Assembly: GCA_003153375.1 (NCBI GenBank)
Contig: PLYM01000156.1
Coordinates: 45,183-109,182 of the forward strand
Reading direction: 5' to 3'
DNA length: 64,000 nt
DNA from: Planctomycetaceae bacterium
GTDB taxonomy: Bacteria > Planctomycetota > Planctomycetia > Pirellulales > PALSA-1355
This document shows, one piece after another, positions 27,185 to 35,691 of this stretch. Each line of letters opens with the position of its first letter. The first letter of the stretch is position 1. Position numbers and translations under genes: made by a program. The notes under the pieces are model-generated. The model had not been told where the DNA came from, made no database searches, and was given only the letters and a program-made list of their open reading frames with translations.

Positions 27185-29048
27185 AATGTTGGCTGCCGGC
27201 ATCGAGCGCCACCGCTCGGGTGATATCCAGCAAGCGCGGGCGATCTATCGCCAACTGCTGGCCACCAACCCTCAGAGCGCCGAGGTTTACAATTTGCTGG
27301 GCGCGGCCAGCATCGACGCCGGTCAGTTCGACCAGGCGGGTGAATACCTGGCCACGGCGTTGCGAATCAATCCGCAGTTGGCGGCCGCACACGACAATTT
27401 GGGTCTGTGCCTGTTGGCGCAGCAGAAGCCGGAAGACGCCGCGGCCAGCTTTGGCCGCGCTGTGGCGCTCGACCCTCGCAACGCCCAGACGCATTGCAAT
27501 CTGGCCAATGCCTTATGGCACACCGGAGCATCGTCGGCGGCGATCGAAGCCTGGCGTCAAGCCACGAATATAGCGCCGGAGTTTGCCCGCGCGCATTTCG
27601 AGTTGGCTGGCGCGTTGGCTCATGCCGGACAAACCGCCGCGGCGATCGCCGCCTATCAGGAGGTGTTGCGATTGCGGCCCGACGTGCCCGAAGCGGCCAT
27701 GAACCTAGCCCGGTTGTATGGTGAGTCGCAGGCGTTCGCGGAGGCGGTGCGCTGGTGGCAGCGCACGGTCGAGTTGCGGCCAACTTGGGCCGAAGCCCAT
27801 CATCGGTTGGGCTGCGCTCTGCTGCGAAACGGACAACCGGCCGAAGCGGTCGCCTCGTTGCGCGCCGCCGTGACCCTCGAACCGCGCCTGGCTGACGCGC
27901 ACAACAACTTGGGCGTAGCGCTTACGGAAGCCGGCCAGGTCGCCGCCGCGATCGAGCACTATCAACGCGCCGTCGCACTGTCAGCCACGAATCGCGAGGC
28001 GTTCTACAATCTGGCCAATGCGCATCTCAGCCAGGGCGACGTGCCGGCGGCGCTTGAGCACTATGACCGGGCGATCACGCTGTGGCCCGACTATGTCGAG
28101 GCTCGTCATAACCGGGCCGCGATCTGGCTACTCGAGGGCCGATTGACCGAGGGATTTCGCGACTATGAATTGCGGCTTCGCTCGCGCGACTATCCGGCGG
28201 CACGATGGCCGTGGCCGCTTTGGCAGGGCGAGCCACTGGCCGGTCGCACGCTCGTGCTCTGCCCTGAGCAGGGGATCGGCGACACGTTGCAATTCATTCG
28301 CTATGCCCCGCTGCTCAAACGACAAGGCGCTCGCGTCGTCGTCTTGTGCAGCGCGGCACAGCAGGCGATCCTCTCGCGCACGCCGGGAGTCGACGCCCTG
28401 GCGGCGGTCGAATCCCCCTTGCCAATGGCCGATTTCTACGTGCCGGTGATGAGCCTGCCCGAGCGATTAGGGACCACGTTGGAAACGATTCCTGCCGAGG
28501 TGCCTTACGTATTCGCCGACCCGGAGTACGTTGAGCTTTGGCGACAGCGTCTGAGCGAGTGGGACGGCTTCAAGGTCGGCATCGTCTGGCAAGGCAATCC
28601 GCGGCGCCCGGGCGATCGACTGCGTTCGATTCCGCTGACGCACTATCGACCGCTAGCCTCGGTTGGCGGTGTGCGGCTGGTGAGCCTTCAAAAGGGCCCC
28701 GGCGCCGAGCAACTGGTCGACGTCGCCAAATCGTGGCCGGTGGTGGATCTTGGCGAGGGGGTCGACGGGGCCGGCGCGTTTGTGGACACCGCCGCGATCA
28801 TGCAGAATCTCGATCTGGTGATTACATCCGACACGGCCCCGGCGCATCTGGCCGGAGCCTTGGGCGTGGCCACCTGGACCGCCCTGCAACGCGTGCCTGA
28901 TTGGCGGTTTTTGCTGGATCGCGAAGACAGTCCCTGGTATCCGACGATGCGACTGTTCAGGCAGAAGATCGCGGGCGATTGGGACGGAGTGTTCGAACAG
29001 ATCGCCCACGAGTTGGAGCGGCTTGTCGCGCGAACCCATACAGGGTAG
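27168..29048 (+). CDS. TPR-GT9-like protein, copy 4 of 6
   Basis: 626 residues. The ATG lies inside the end of copy 3 and has GGTGAG nearby as a ribosome binding site. The N-terminus MPLDPEMLAAGIERHRSGD closely matches copy 5 (MPLDPELLRAGLDRHRAGD). The catalytic half shows GIGDTLQFIRYAPLLK near 368 and TSDTAPAHLAGALG near 553, ending in a longer tail (LERLVARTHTG). TPR units are well preserved, for example GQVAAAIEHYQRAVALSATN. Confidence 0.87.
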   Translation: MPLDPEMLAAGIERHRSGDIQQARAIYRQLLATNPQSAEVYNLLGAASIDAGQFDQAGEYLATALRINPQLAAAHDNLGLCLLAQQKPEDAAASFGRAVALDPRNAQTHCNLANALWHTGASSAAIEAWRQATNIAPEFARAHFELAGALAHAGQTAAAIAAYQEVLRLRPDVPEAAMNLARLYGESQAFAEAVRWWQRTVELRPTWAEAHHRLGCALLRNGQPAEAVASLRAAVTLEPRLADAHNNLGVALTEAGQVAAAIEHYQRAVALSATNREAFYNLANAHLSQGDVPAALEHYDRAITLWPDYVEARHNRAAIWLLEGRLTEGFRDYELRLRSRDYPAARWPWPLWQGEPLAGRTLVLCPEQGIGDTLQFIRYAPLLKRQGARVVVLCSAAQQAILSRTPGVDALAAVESPLPMADFYVPVMSLPERLGTTLETIPAEVPYVFADPEYVELWRQRLSEWDGFKVGIVWQGNPRRPGDRLRSIPLTHYRPLASVGGVRLVSLQKGPGAEQLVDVAKSWPVVDLGEGVDGAGAFVDTAAIMQNLDLVITSDTAPAHLAGALGVATWTALQRVPDWRFLLDREDSPWYPTMRLFRQKIAGDWDGVFEQIAHELERLVARTHTG

Positions 29049-29055
29049 ACCATCG

Positions 29056-30936
29056 ATGCCTTTGGACCCAGAACTTTTGCGGGCCGGTCTCGATCGCCAT
29101 CGGGCGGGCGATTTTGAGCACGCCGAGGCGATCTATCGACGGCTGCTGGCGTCCGAGCCCAACAGCGCGGAGGTGCTCAATTTGTTGGGCGCCGTAAGCC
29201 TGGATCAAGGCCGTGTTGACCAGGCCAGCAACTACTTGAGCGAGGCACTGCGACTGAATCCGGCGCTCGCACCGGTACACGACAACCTGGGACTCGTTTT
29301 GCGGGCGCAGGGCCGGCTGAGCAAGGCTGAAGCCAGCTTCCGGCGAGCCATTGCGCTCGATCCTCGCAACGCCGCCACCCATAGGAACCTGGCTCATTGC
29401 CTATTGGCAGCCGGTGAGACGGTCGAGGCTGTGGATATTTTCCGACAGCTCGCCTCGGCTGCTCCGGTCGACGTCCGTGCGCAGTTTGAGCTGGCCGCGG
29501 TGTTGACTCAGGCCGGCCGTCCTTTGGAGGCAATCGCCGCCTATCAAGGCGTGGTGCGGCAGCAACCGGCCGTGGTCGAGGCCTGGTTGAATCTAGCCAA
29601 TCTGCTTTTTAGTCAAAACGATTTCGCCGAGGCCGAGCGTGCGGCGCGGCGAGCCTGTGAATTGCGTCCCGACATCGCCGAAGTACATCACGTTTTGGGT
29701 TGCGCACTGACGAAGCTGTCACGCCATGACGACGCCATTGGCGAGTTGCAGTTAACGATCCGTCTCAAGCCGCAATTGAGCCATGTCTGTGACGCCCTGG
29801 GAGTCGCGCTGATCGAAGGTGGGCGCTATGAGGAGGCCATCGAACACTTTCGTGCCGCGGCCGTCACGCGCGGGGGCGATCCGGACGCGTGGTACAACTT
29901 GGCGAGCGCCTATTTTCGCTGGGGCGACGTCACCGCCGCGTTCGAGAATTTCGAACGCGCGTTGACGCTACGTCCTGATCATTTCCAAGCAGCCCACAAT
30001 CGGCTGGCGATTCGCTTGTTGCGAGGGGAATTGCTCGAGGCGTTTCCGGAATACGAGGCACGATTTCGCGCGGAGCATCCGGCGTTCGACCGCTGGCCGT
30101 GGCGGCTTTGGAAGGACGAACCCGTGGCGGGGCACACCGTCGTGCTTTGTCCCGATCCGGGTTTTGGGGATACGCTGCAATTCATTCGCTATGCACCGTT
30201 GATCAAGGAACAGGGAGCGCGCGTGGTGGTGGTCTGCAACGAGTCGCAAAAGGCAATTCTGCGTTCTGCTTCGGGAGTCGATCAGTTGATCACGCCCGAT
30301 ACGCCCCTCGAGGCCGACTATTTCGTGCCCATGATCAGCTTGCCCGAGCGATTGCACACGTCGCTGTCGACAATTCCCGCTCAGGTGCCGTATCTATTTG
30401 CTGAACAGCGGCTTGCCGCGGGTTGGCAGCGGCGGCTCGGCGAGTTCGACGGCTTCAAAGTGGGCATCGTTTGGCAAGGCAATCCAACGTTTCCCGGCGA
30501 TCGTTACCGTTCGATACGCTTGCAACATTTTGAGCCTTTGTCGCGAGTGCCGGGCGTGCGGCTGGTCAACCTGCAAAAGGGGGCCGGCGCCGAGCAGTTG
30601 GCTGCCGTGGCCGGGTCCTGGTCGGTCATCGATTTTGGCGACGAAGTCGACGCTTCGGCCGGAGCCTTCATGGACACGGCTGCGATCATGAAGAATTTGG
30701 ACCTGATCATCTCGTCGGACACCTCGGCAGCCCACCTGGCCGGCGCGCTGGGCGTGCGGGTGTGGGTGGCCTTGCAACGCGTGCCCGATTGGCGCTGGTT
30801 GCTCGACCGAGAAGATAGTCCCTGGTATCCCACGATGCGACTCTTCCGGCAAACACGGCCCGACGATTGGGACGAAGTATTCGAGCGCATCGCGGGCGAA
30901 CTCGCGATCCTCATCGGCGAAAGACCCACGGGGTGA
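29056..30936 (+). CDS. TPR-GT9-like protein, copy 5 of 6
   Basis: 626 residues, starting 7 nt after copy 4. The nucleotide-sugar loop is PGFGDTLQFIRYAPLIK near 368 and the C-terminal donor site is SSDTSAAHLAGALGVRVW near 553, almost identical to copy 6 in that block. Copies 4, 5 and 6 therefore share recent sequence in the C-terminal half. TPR region residues 1 to about 330. Confidence 0.87.
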   Translation: MPLDPELLRAGLDRHRAGDFEHAEAIYRRLLASEPNSAEVLNLLGAVSLDQGRVDQASNYLSEALRLNPALAPVHDNLGLVLRAQGRLSKAEASFRRAIALDPRNAATHRNLAHCLLAAGETVEAVDIFRQLASAAPVDVRAQFELAAVLTQAGRPLEAIAAYQGVVRQQPAVVEAWLNLANLLFSQNDFAEAERAARRACELRPDIAEVHHVLGCALTKLSRHDDAIGELQLTIRLKPQLSHVCDALGVALIEGGRYEEAIEHFRAAAVTRGGDPDAWYNLASAYFRWGDVTAAFENFERALTLRPDHFQAAHNRLAIRLLRGELLEAFPEYEARFRAEHPAFDRWPWRLWKDEPVAGHTVVLCPDPGFGDTLQFIRYAPLIKEQGARVVVVCNESQKAILRSASGVDQLITPDTPLEADYFVPMISLPERLHTSLSTIPAQVPYLFAEQRLAAGWQRRLGEFDGFKVGIVWQGNPTFPGDRYRSIRLQHFEPLSRVPGVRLVNLQKGAGAEQLAAVAGSWSVIDFGDEVDASAGAFMDTAAIMKNLDLIISSDTSAAHLAGALGVRVWVALQRVPDWRWLLDREDSPWYPTMRLFRQTRPDDWDEVFERIAGELAILIGERPTG

Positions 30937-30968
30937 GCCGCGCGCGGCCATCGCTTGAGCGACTTCCC

Positions 30969-32846
30969 ATGTCGATAGACCAGCAACTTCTGGAGCAAGG
31001 CGTCGAGCGGCACCGCGCCGGTGACTTCGCGCGGGCACGAGAGATCTATTTACACCTGCTGACCGCCAATCCCACGGCCGCTGCCGTGCACAACCTGCTC
31101 GGTGCGCTGGATATCGACTCGGGGAATCCCGAGCAGGCCGCCGCGCATTTGCTCACGGCGGTGCGTTTGGCCCCCGACCATGTGCCGGCGCTCGAGAACC
31201 TGGGCCTGCTGGCGGCGTCGCGGCAGCAATGGGATCAGGCGGCCGATTATTTTCGCCGTGCTTTGGCGAGCGAACCGCACAGTGTTCCGAGCCTGGCCAA
31301 TTTGGCTCGCGTGTTGGCCCGGGCCGATCGCTGGTCTGAGGCGGCGGACGTCGCGCGGCGGGTCGCCGAACTGCTCCCTGCGGACTGGCGGGTTCGGTTC
31401 GAATTGGCCACGGCGCTCGTTCACGCCGGAAAGCGCCCCGACGCGATCGCTGCCTATGAGGCAACGCTTCGTCTCGACCCCAATCTGTCGGAAGCCTGCG
31501 TCAATCTGGCCAAGCTCAACTTCGAGGAGCAGCATTTTGCAGAGGCCGAGCGCTGGTCGCGACGCGCGATTGAATTGCGGCCCGACTTTGCCGAAGCACA
31601 CCACAATCTGGGTTGTGCGCTCATCAGCCTGGGCCGATACGACGAGGCGATCGAGTCGTTGCGAACGGCGCTGCGATTGAAACCCGAATTGCCCCAGGCG
31701 ACCAACAATCTTGGCGCGGCGCTGATCCATGCCGGAAAGTTCGCCGAGGCCATTGAAGTCCATCGCCACACACTCTCGCAGCGCCCTGACGATGCGGAAC
31801 CGCTATACCAATTGGGCCTCGTACACATGGCGCTCGGTGAATTCAATCGCGCCATCGAACACTTCGATCGTGCCATCGCGGTCGATTCCGACCATGGGAA
31901 GTCACACTATCAACGGGCGAGTTGCCTGCTGTTGCAGGGAAGATTTCTTGAAGGTTACGCGGCCTATGAATGGCGGTATCGGTCGCCCGGCCAGGCGCCG
32001 GCCGTCTGGCCTTGGAAACTTTGGCAGGGCGAACGCCTGGCCGGACAGACCCTTGTGCTTTGTTGCGAAGGCGGCCGCGGCGACCTGTTTCAGTTCATTC
32101 GCTATGCCGCGTTGCTCAAAGCGCAGGGCGCCCGCGTGTGGGTGATTTATCCGGCTGTGTGTCACACCATCATGGCTCGCACGCCCTGCGTCGACCGCTG
32201 GTATGCGGCGGGCGAGGAATTGCCCGATGCGCCAGACTACTACTTGCCGCTGATGAGCCTGCCGCATCGACTGCGCACGACCTTGGAAACGGTGCCGGTG
32301 GAAGTTCCCTACGTATTCGCCGATCCCACGCTGATCGAGACGTGGCGGCAGGCGTTGGCCGGTATGGACGGACTCAAGGTGGGTATCGTTTGGCAGGGCA
32401 GCCCGCAGTATGCGGCCGACCGATGGCGTTCGATTCCACTCGTACATTACGCGCCGCTGGCCGGCGTGAGCGGAGTGCGGCTGATTAGCTTGCAGCAGGG
32501 ACCAGGCCAGGAGCAAATGACGGCGGTCGCGGCGTCGTGGCCGCTGGTGGATCTCGGCCACGAGGTCGACACGTCCGCCGGTGCGTTCATGGACACGGCC
32601 GCGATCATGAAGAATTTGGACCTCGTCATCACGTCCGACACGTCGGCGGCTCATCTGGCTGGCGCGCTGGGCGTTCGTGTCTGGGTTGCGTTGCCCAAGT
32701 TGCCCGAAAGCCGTTGGCTGCTGGATCGCGAAGACAGTCCTTGGTATCCGACGATGCGGCTCTTTCGCCAAGGGATCGCCGGTGACTGGCTGGCCGTGTT
32801 CGCGCGGATGGCCGGGGAGCTCGAGCGGCTGACGAAGAATAGTTAG
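30969..32846 (+). CDS. TPR-GT9-like protein, copy 6 of 6
   Basis: 625 residues, starting 32 nt after copy 5 at MSIDQQLLEQGVERHRAGD. It departs from the others in the first glycosyltransferase loop, CEGGRGDLFQFIRYAALL near 366, and in PKLPESRWLL, where the others have VPDWRW or LPDWRF-type blocks, while keeping TSDTSAAHLAGALG and WYPTMRLFRQ. These changes at the donor or acceptor face suggest a different specificity. It is the last gene of the array; the next gene starts 133 nt on and is unrelated. Confidence 0.86.
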   Translation: MSIDQQLLEQGVERHRAGDFARAREIYLHLLTANPTAAAVHNLLGALDIDSGNPEQAAAHLLTAVRLAPDHVPALENLGLLAASRQQWDQAADYFRRALASEPHSVPSLANLARVLARADRWSEAADVARRVAELLPADWRVRFELATALVHAGKRPDAIAAYEATLRLDPNLSEACVNLAKLNFEEQHFAEAERWSRRAIELRPDFAEAHHNLGCALISLGRYDEAIESLRTALRLKPELPQATNNLGAALIHAGKFAEAIEVHRHTLSQRPDDAEPLYQLGLVHMALGEFNRAIEHFDRAIAVDSDHGKSHYQRASCLLLQGRFLEGYAAYEWRYRSPGQAPAVWPWKLWQGERLAGQTLVLCCEGGRGDLFQFIRYAALLKAQGARVWVIYPAVCHTIMARTPCVDRWYAAGEELPDAPDYYLPLMSLPHRLRTTLETVPVEVPYVFADPTLIETWRQALAGMDGLKVGIVWQGSPQYAADRWRSIPLVHYAPLAGVSGVRLISLQQGPGQEQMTAVAASWPLVDLGHEVDTSAGAFMDTAAIMKNLDLVITSDTSAAHLAGALGVRVWVALPKLPESRWLLDREDSPWYPTMRLFRQGIAGDWLAVFARMAGELERLTKNS

Positions 32847-32979
32847 ATCGCGGGGGCGTCTGCGGCGTCCTGCTGCCTGGTACTTCAGGTCGAGCTTTTC
32901 TTGCCAGCCGGGTCGCGAGCGGCTAAGGTAATGAGACCCGCAGGTGGCACGTTCCCTCCCAATTTCGGCGACCGGTGCT

Positions 32980-34446
32980 ATGTCGCACTCCCACCAGCCG
33001 ATGACGCCCCAGCATGTGCGATTCTCGCGACGCACGGCCGTTCAGGCCGGCGCGATCGGGCTGTTGCAACTGGGCATGAATCATGTCGCTGGGCTGCGGG
33101 CCCTGGCCGCGCCGACCGAAGCTGCCCGGGCCGCCGCGCCGAGGGCCAAGAGCGTCATCTACATCTTTCTTTCGGGCGGCTTGGGGCAGCACGACAGCTT
33201 TGACCTGAAGCCCGACGCCCCCGACACAATTCGTGGTGAGTTCAAGCCGGTCGCCACGCGGACCCCAGGCATCCAGATCTGCGAGCATTTGCCGATGTTG
33301 GCGGCCCGCAGCCATCTGTGGGCCCTGGTCCGCTCGTTGGCGCACCCGCATCCTGACCATTCGGGCGGTCATTTGTTGATGCTCTCGGGCCGGTCGCAGT
33401 TGCCGATTGGTTTTGATCCGCTCAAACCCAAGCCGACCGATTGGCCGTCCATGCCGGCCGTGGCCAATGCGGTCTGTCCGCCGCGCAACAACGTGCCGCC
33501 GGCGGTCGTCTTGCCCGAGATTCTGATTCACCGTGAGGGCCGCGTTATCCCCGGCCAGTTTGGCGGCGAGATGGGCGCGCACCGCAACCCGATGTTTGTC
33601 ACCTACTCGCGCTTCAACGCCCTGTCGTATGGCGCGTGGCCCGAATACGGCTTTCACCATGCCCGAGGCGGCGAGAACCCGCGAGATTTCGCCTTCCAGG
33701 CACCGAACCTCTCGCTGCCGAGCGGTTTGGACGCGGGGCGGTTTCACGAGCGGCTCGATCTGCTCAAGTCGATTGGCGAACAGCGGCAGTCACTCGACCG
33801 CGTGGCCGAGAACGAGGCTTTTGACCGCTATCGCCAGAAAGCGATTTCGCTGTTGGCCGACTCGGCGACGCAAAAGGCCTTCAACGTCAACGACGCCGAT
33901 CCCAAAGTGCTCGACCGCTACGGCCGCAATACGTTTGGCTGGTCGCTATTGATTGCCCGGCAACTGGTCGAGGCGGGCGTCAGCATGGTGCAGGTCAACC
34001 TGGGCAACAACGAAACCTGGGACACGCACGGCAACGCGTTTCCGCACCTCAAGAACTATCTCTTCCCGCCTACCGATCGCGCCCTGTCAGCATTGTTGGA
34101 CGATCTCGACGAGCGGGGTCTGCTCGATTCGACCTTGATCGTGATGGCCGGCGAAATGGGACGCACGCCCAAGATTTCGACGCTGCCGCAGCACTATGCT
34201 TTGCCCGGCCGCGACCACTGGGGCACGCAGACGGTGTTTTTCGCCGGCGGCGGAGTGCACGGGGGCAACGTGATTGGCGCGACCGACAAGATCGGCGCTT
34301 TCCCGACCGCCAACCCGCAAAAGCCCGAAAACATGGGCGCCACGATCTATCAGGCGCTGGGCATCCCGCGCGAGTTGGCCTGGTACGATTCGGCCAATCG
34401 TCCGCACTTTGTCTATCACGCCGACCCCATCGCGGGATTGACGTAG
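32980..34446 (+). CDS. DUF1501 protein (exported, sulfatase/phosphatase-like fold)
   Basis: A 488-residue member of the DUF1501 family, related to the alkaline-phosphatase superfamily and very abundant in Planctomycetes. Characteristic blocks are IYIFLSGGLGQHDSFDLKP, PHPDHSGGHLLMLSG, RYGRNTFGWSLLIARQLVEA, NNETWDTHG and MAGEMGRTP. The N-terminus has a twin-arginine-like signal (FSRRTAVQAG). The start is uncertain: ATG at 32980 and 33001 and GTG at 32944 are all possible and none has a clear ribosome binding site. DUF1501 genes usually accompany DUF1549/DUF1553 cytochrome genes, but none is adjacent here. Confidence 0.85.
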   Translation: MSHSHQPMTPQHVRFSRRTAVQAGAIGLLQLGMNHVAGLRALAAPTEAARAAAPRAKSVIYIFLSGGLGQHDSFDLKPDAPDTIRGEFKPVATRTPGIQICEHLPMLAARSHLWALVRSLAHPHPDHSGGHLLMLSGRSQLPIGFDPLKPKPTDWPSMPAVANAVCPPRNNVPPAVVLPEILIHREGRVIPGQFGGEMGAHRNPMFVTYSRFNALSYGAWPEYGFHHARGGENPRDFAFQAPNLSLPSGLDAGRFHERLDLLKSIGEQRQSLDRVAENEAFDRYRQKAISLLADSATQKAFNVNDADPKVLDRYGRNTFGWSLLIARQLVEAGVSMVQVNLGNNETWDTHGNAFPHLKNYLFPPTDRALSALLDDLDERGLLDSTLIVMAGEMGRTPKISTLPQHYALPGRDHWGTQTVFFAGGGVHGGNVIGATDKIGAFPTANPQKPENMGATIYQALGIPRELAWYDSANRPHFVYHADPIAGLT

Positions 34447-34462
34447 CGCACGCGGCTGCCGA

Positions 34463-34699
34463 CTACAGCACCGCTTCGTAGCAAGTGCGACCACTGTCAC
34501 AGGCGCGACGCTCGACGATCTGGTCGTCGGGCCCCAGCACTTGTTGCGTCCAATTGCACCAACAGTGGCCACTGCCGGTGCGGGTCAGTTCGGCTGGCGG
34601 CTCCATCTGGCCGGATACGAAAATCGCCTTCGACCGCAGATGGCGGCAGACCGGCTGCAGCGGGTCGCTGGGTTCGTCAAACGATCGTTCATAGGGCAT
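34463..34699 (-). CDS. small Cys-rich protein, last gene of the molybdenum hydroxylase operon
   Basis: A 78-residue soluble protein with five cysteines (18, 46, 48, 67, 73), including CRH at 18-20 and HCWC at 45-48, suggesting a metal or Fe-S site. The gene is supported by context: it starts 2 nt after the stop of the FAD subunit gene and has GGAGG 9 nt before the ATG. I do not recognise a family. Being co-expressed with a molybdenum hydroxylase it could serve maturation or electron transfer, but that is inference. Confidence 0.7.
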   Translation of the reverse strand: MPYERSFDEPSDPLQPVCRHLRSKAIFVSGQMEPPAELTRTGSGHCWCNWTQQVLGPDDQIVERRACDSGRTCYEAVL

Positions 34700-34701
34700 G
34701 G

Positions 34702-35691
34702 CTAAAATCCTCCCGTTTCCAGGCCGGCTGCCAACAGCAGCGCTCGCTTGACCGCCACGCGAACCAATTGCACCTTATACTCGTTGTGCGACAGTGGCGT
34801 CGCAACCGACACCGCGGCGTCGCCCGCGGCCCCGGCCGTCTCTTCGTTGACGGGCAAGCTGATGATGCTGGCGGCGGCCTCGGCCGAAATCCAGGGCGTG
34901 GGAGCCACCTGGCCGAGCACGATGCGGGCTTCGCTCACCACCCCGCCAATCGCGACAATGGTTGCCGCGGCGGCCACCAGCGGATACTCGGGTCCGGCGC
35001 CGTGTCGCACTTCATAGCTGGCGTTGCCGCGCTCGCCGACCGGGGGCAGCAGTATCTGGGCCACGATCTGATCGGGCGCCAGGCTGTGCTCGCGTTGTTG
35101 ATCGTGCTTGGGCGTGCGGAACAAATGCTCCAGCGGCATCACGGTTTCGTCCTCGGCATTGGGACCGATCACGCGCACCCGCGCGCCCAGCGCGATGAGG
35201 GCCGGCGCCAGCCGCGAGGGGCAGACAAACTTCGCGGGTCCCGAGTTGCCGAAGATGGCGTGGTAGCGGTTGTCCCCCTCGGCGATGGCCGTGCCGCTCT
35301 CGGCGAGCAAGCCATGACCGTCGCGGAAGTACCAGCAGCGGGGGCGTTGGCAGAGCTCGCCTCCCAGTGTGCCCTGCGATTGCAGTTGCTGGCTGCTGAT
35401 CGAACGGATGGCCTGTTGCACGGCCGGATATTGGGCCGAGGCCGGATGGTCGAGCAGTTCTTCGAGCGTGACCATTGCGCCCACGCGCAGACCCTGCGAG
35501 TCGGCGTCGATCGTGTGCAGCGAGCCGACCTGGCGCAGGCTGACCACGCGATCGGGCGTGACAATCAGCTTCTTCATCAGGCCGAGCAAGTCGGTGCCGC
35601 CGGCCAACACCTCGGTGCGGCCGCGATCGGCAGAGAGGAACTCGAGCGCTTCTTGCTCGCTGCGGGGAGCTGCATATTCAAAAGCTTTCAT
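34702..35691 (-). CDS. molybdenum hydroxylase FAD-binding subunit
   Basis: 329 residues of the CO-dehydrogenase/xanthine-dehydrogenase flavoprotein type. The FAD pyrophosphate site is VLAGGTDLLGLMKK near residues 34-47, and LGGELCQRPRCWYFRDGHG replaces the usual GN-x2-NASP-type block. The CQRPRCWYFRD stretch resembles the subclass typified by E. coli PaoB/YagS, which carries an extra [4Fe-4S] cluster near the flavin. The start codon overlaps the stop of the Mo subunit gene (TGATG). It would take electrons from the Fe-S subunit to an external acceptor. Confidence 0.9.
   Translation of the reverse strand: MKAFEYAAPRSEQEALEFLSADRGRTEVLAGGTDLLGLMKKLIVTPDRVVSLRQVGSLHTIDADSQGLRVGAMVTLEELLDHPASAQYPAVQQAIRSISSQQLQSQGTLGGELCQRPRCWYFRDGHGLLAESGTAIAEGDNRYHAIFGNSGPAKFVCPSRLAPALIALGARVRVIGPNAEDETVMPLEHLFRTPKHDQQREHSLAPDQIVAQILLPPVGERGNASYEVRHGAGPEYPLVAAAATIVAIGGVVSEARIVLGQVAPTPWISAEAAASIISLPVNEETAGAAGDAAVSVATPLSHNEYKVQLVRVAVKRALLLAAGLETGGF

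Noticed and set aside
21197..32846. Assembly duplication as the explanation of the six similar genes
   Set aside because: The copies differ throughout in DNA and protein, in length and in spacer, so they are genuine paralogues and not a repeated contig.
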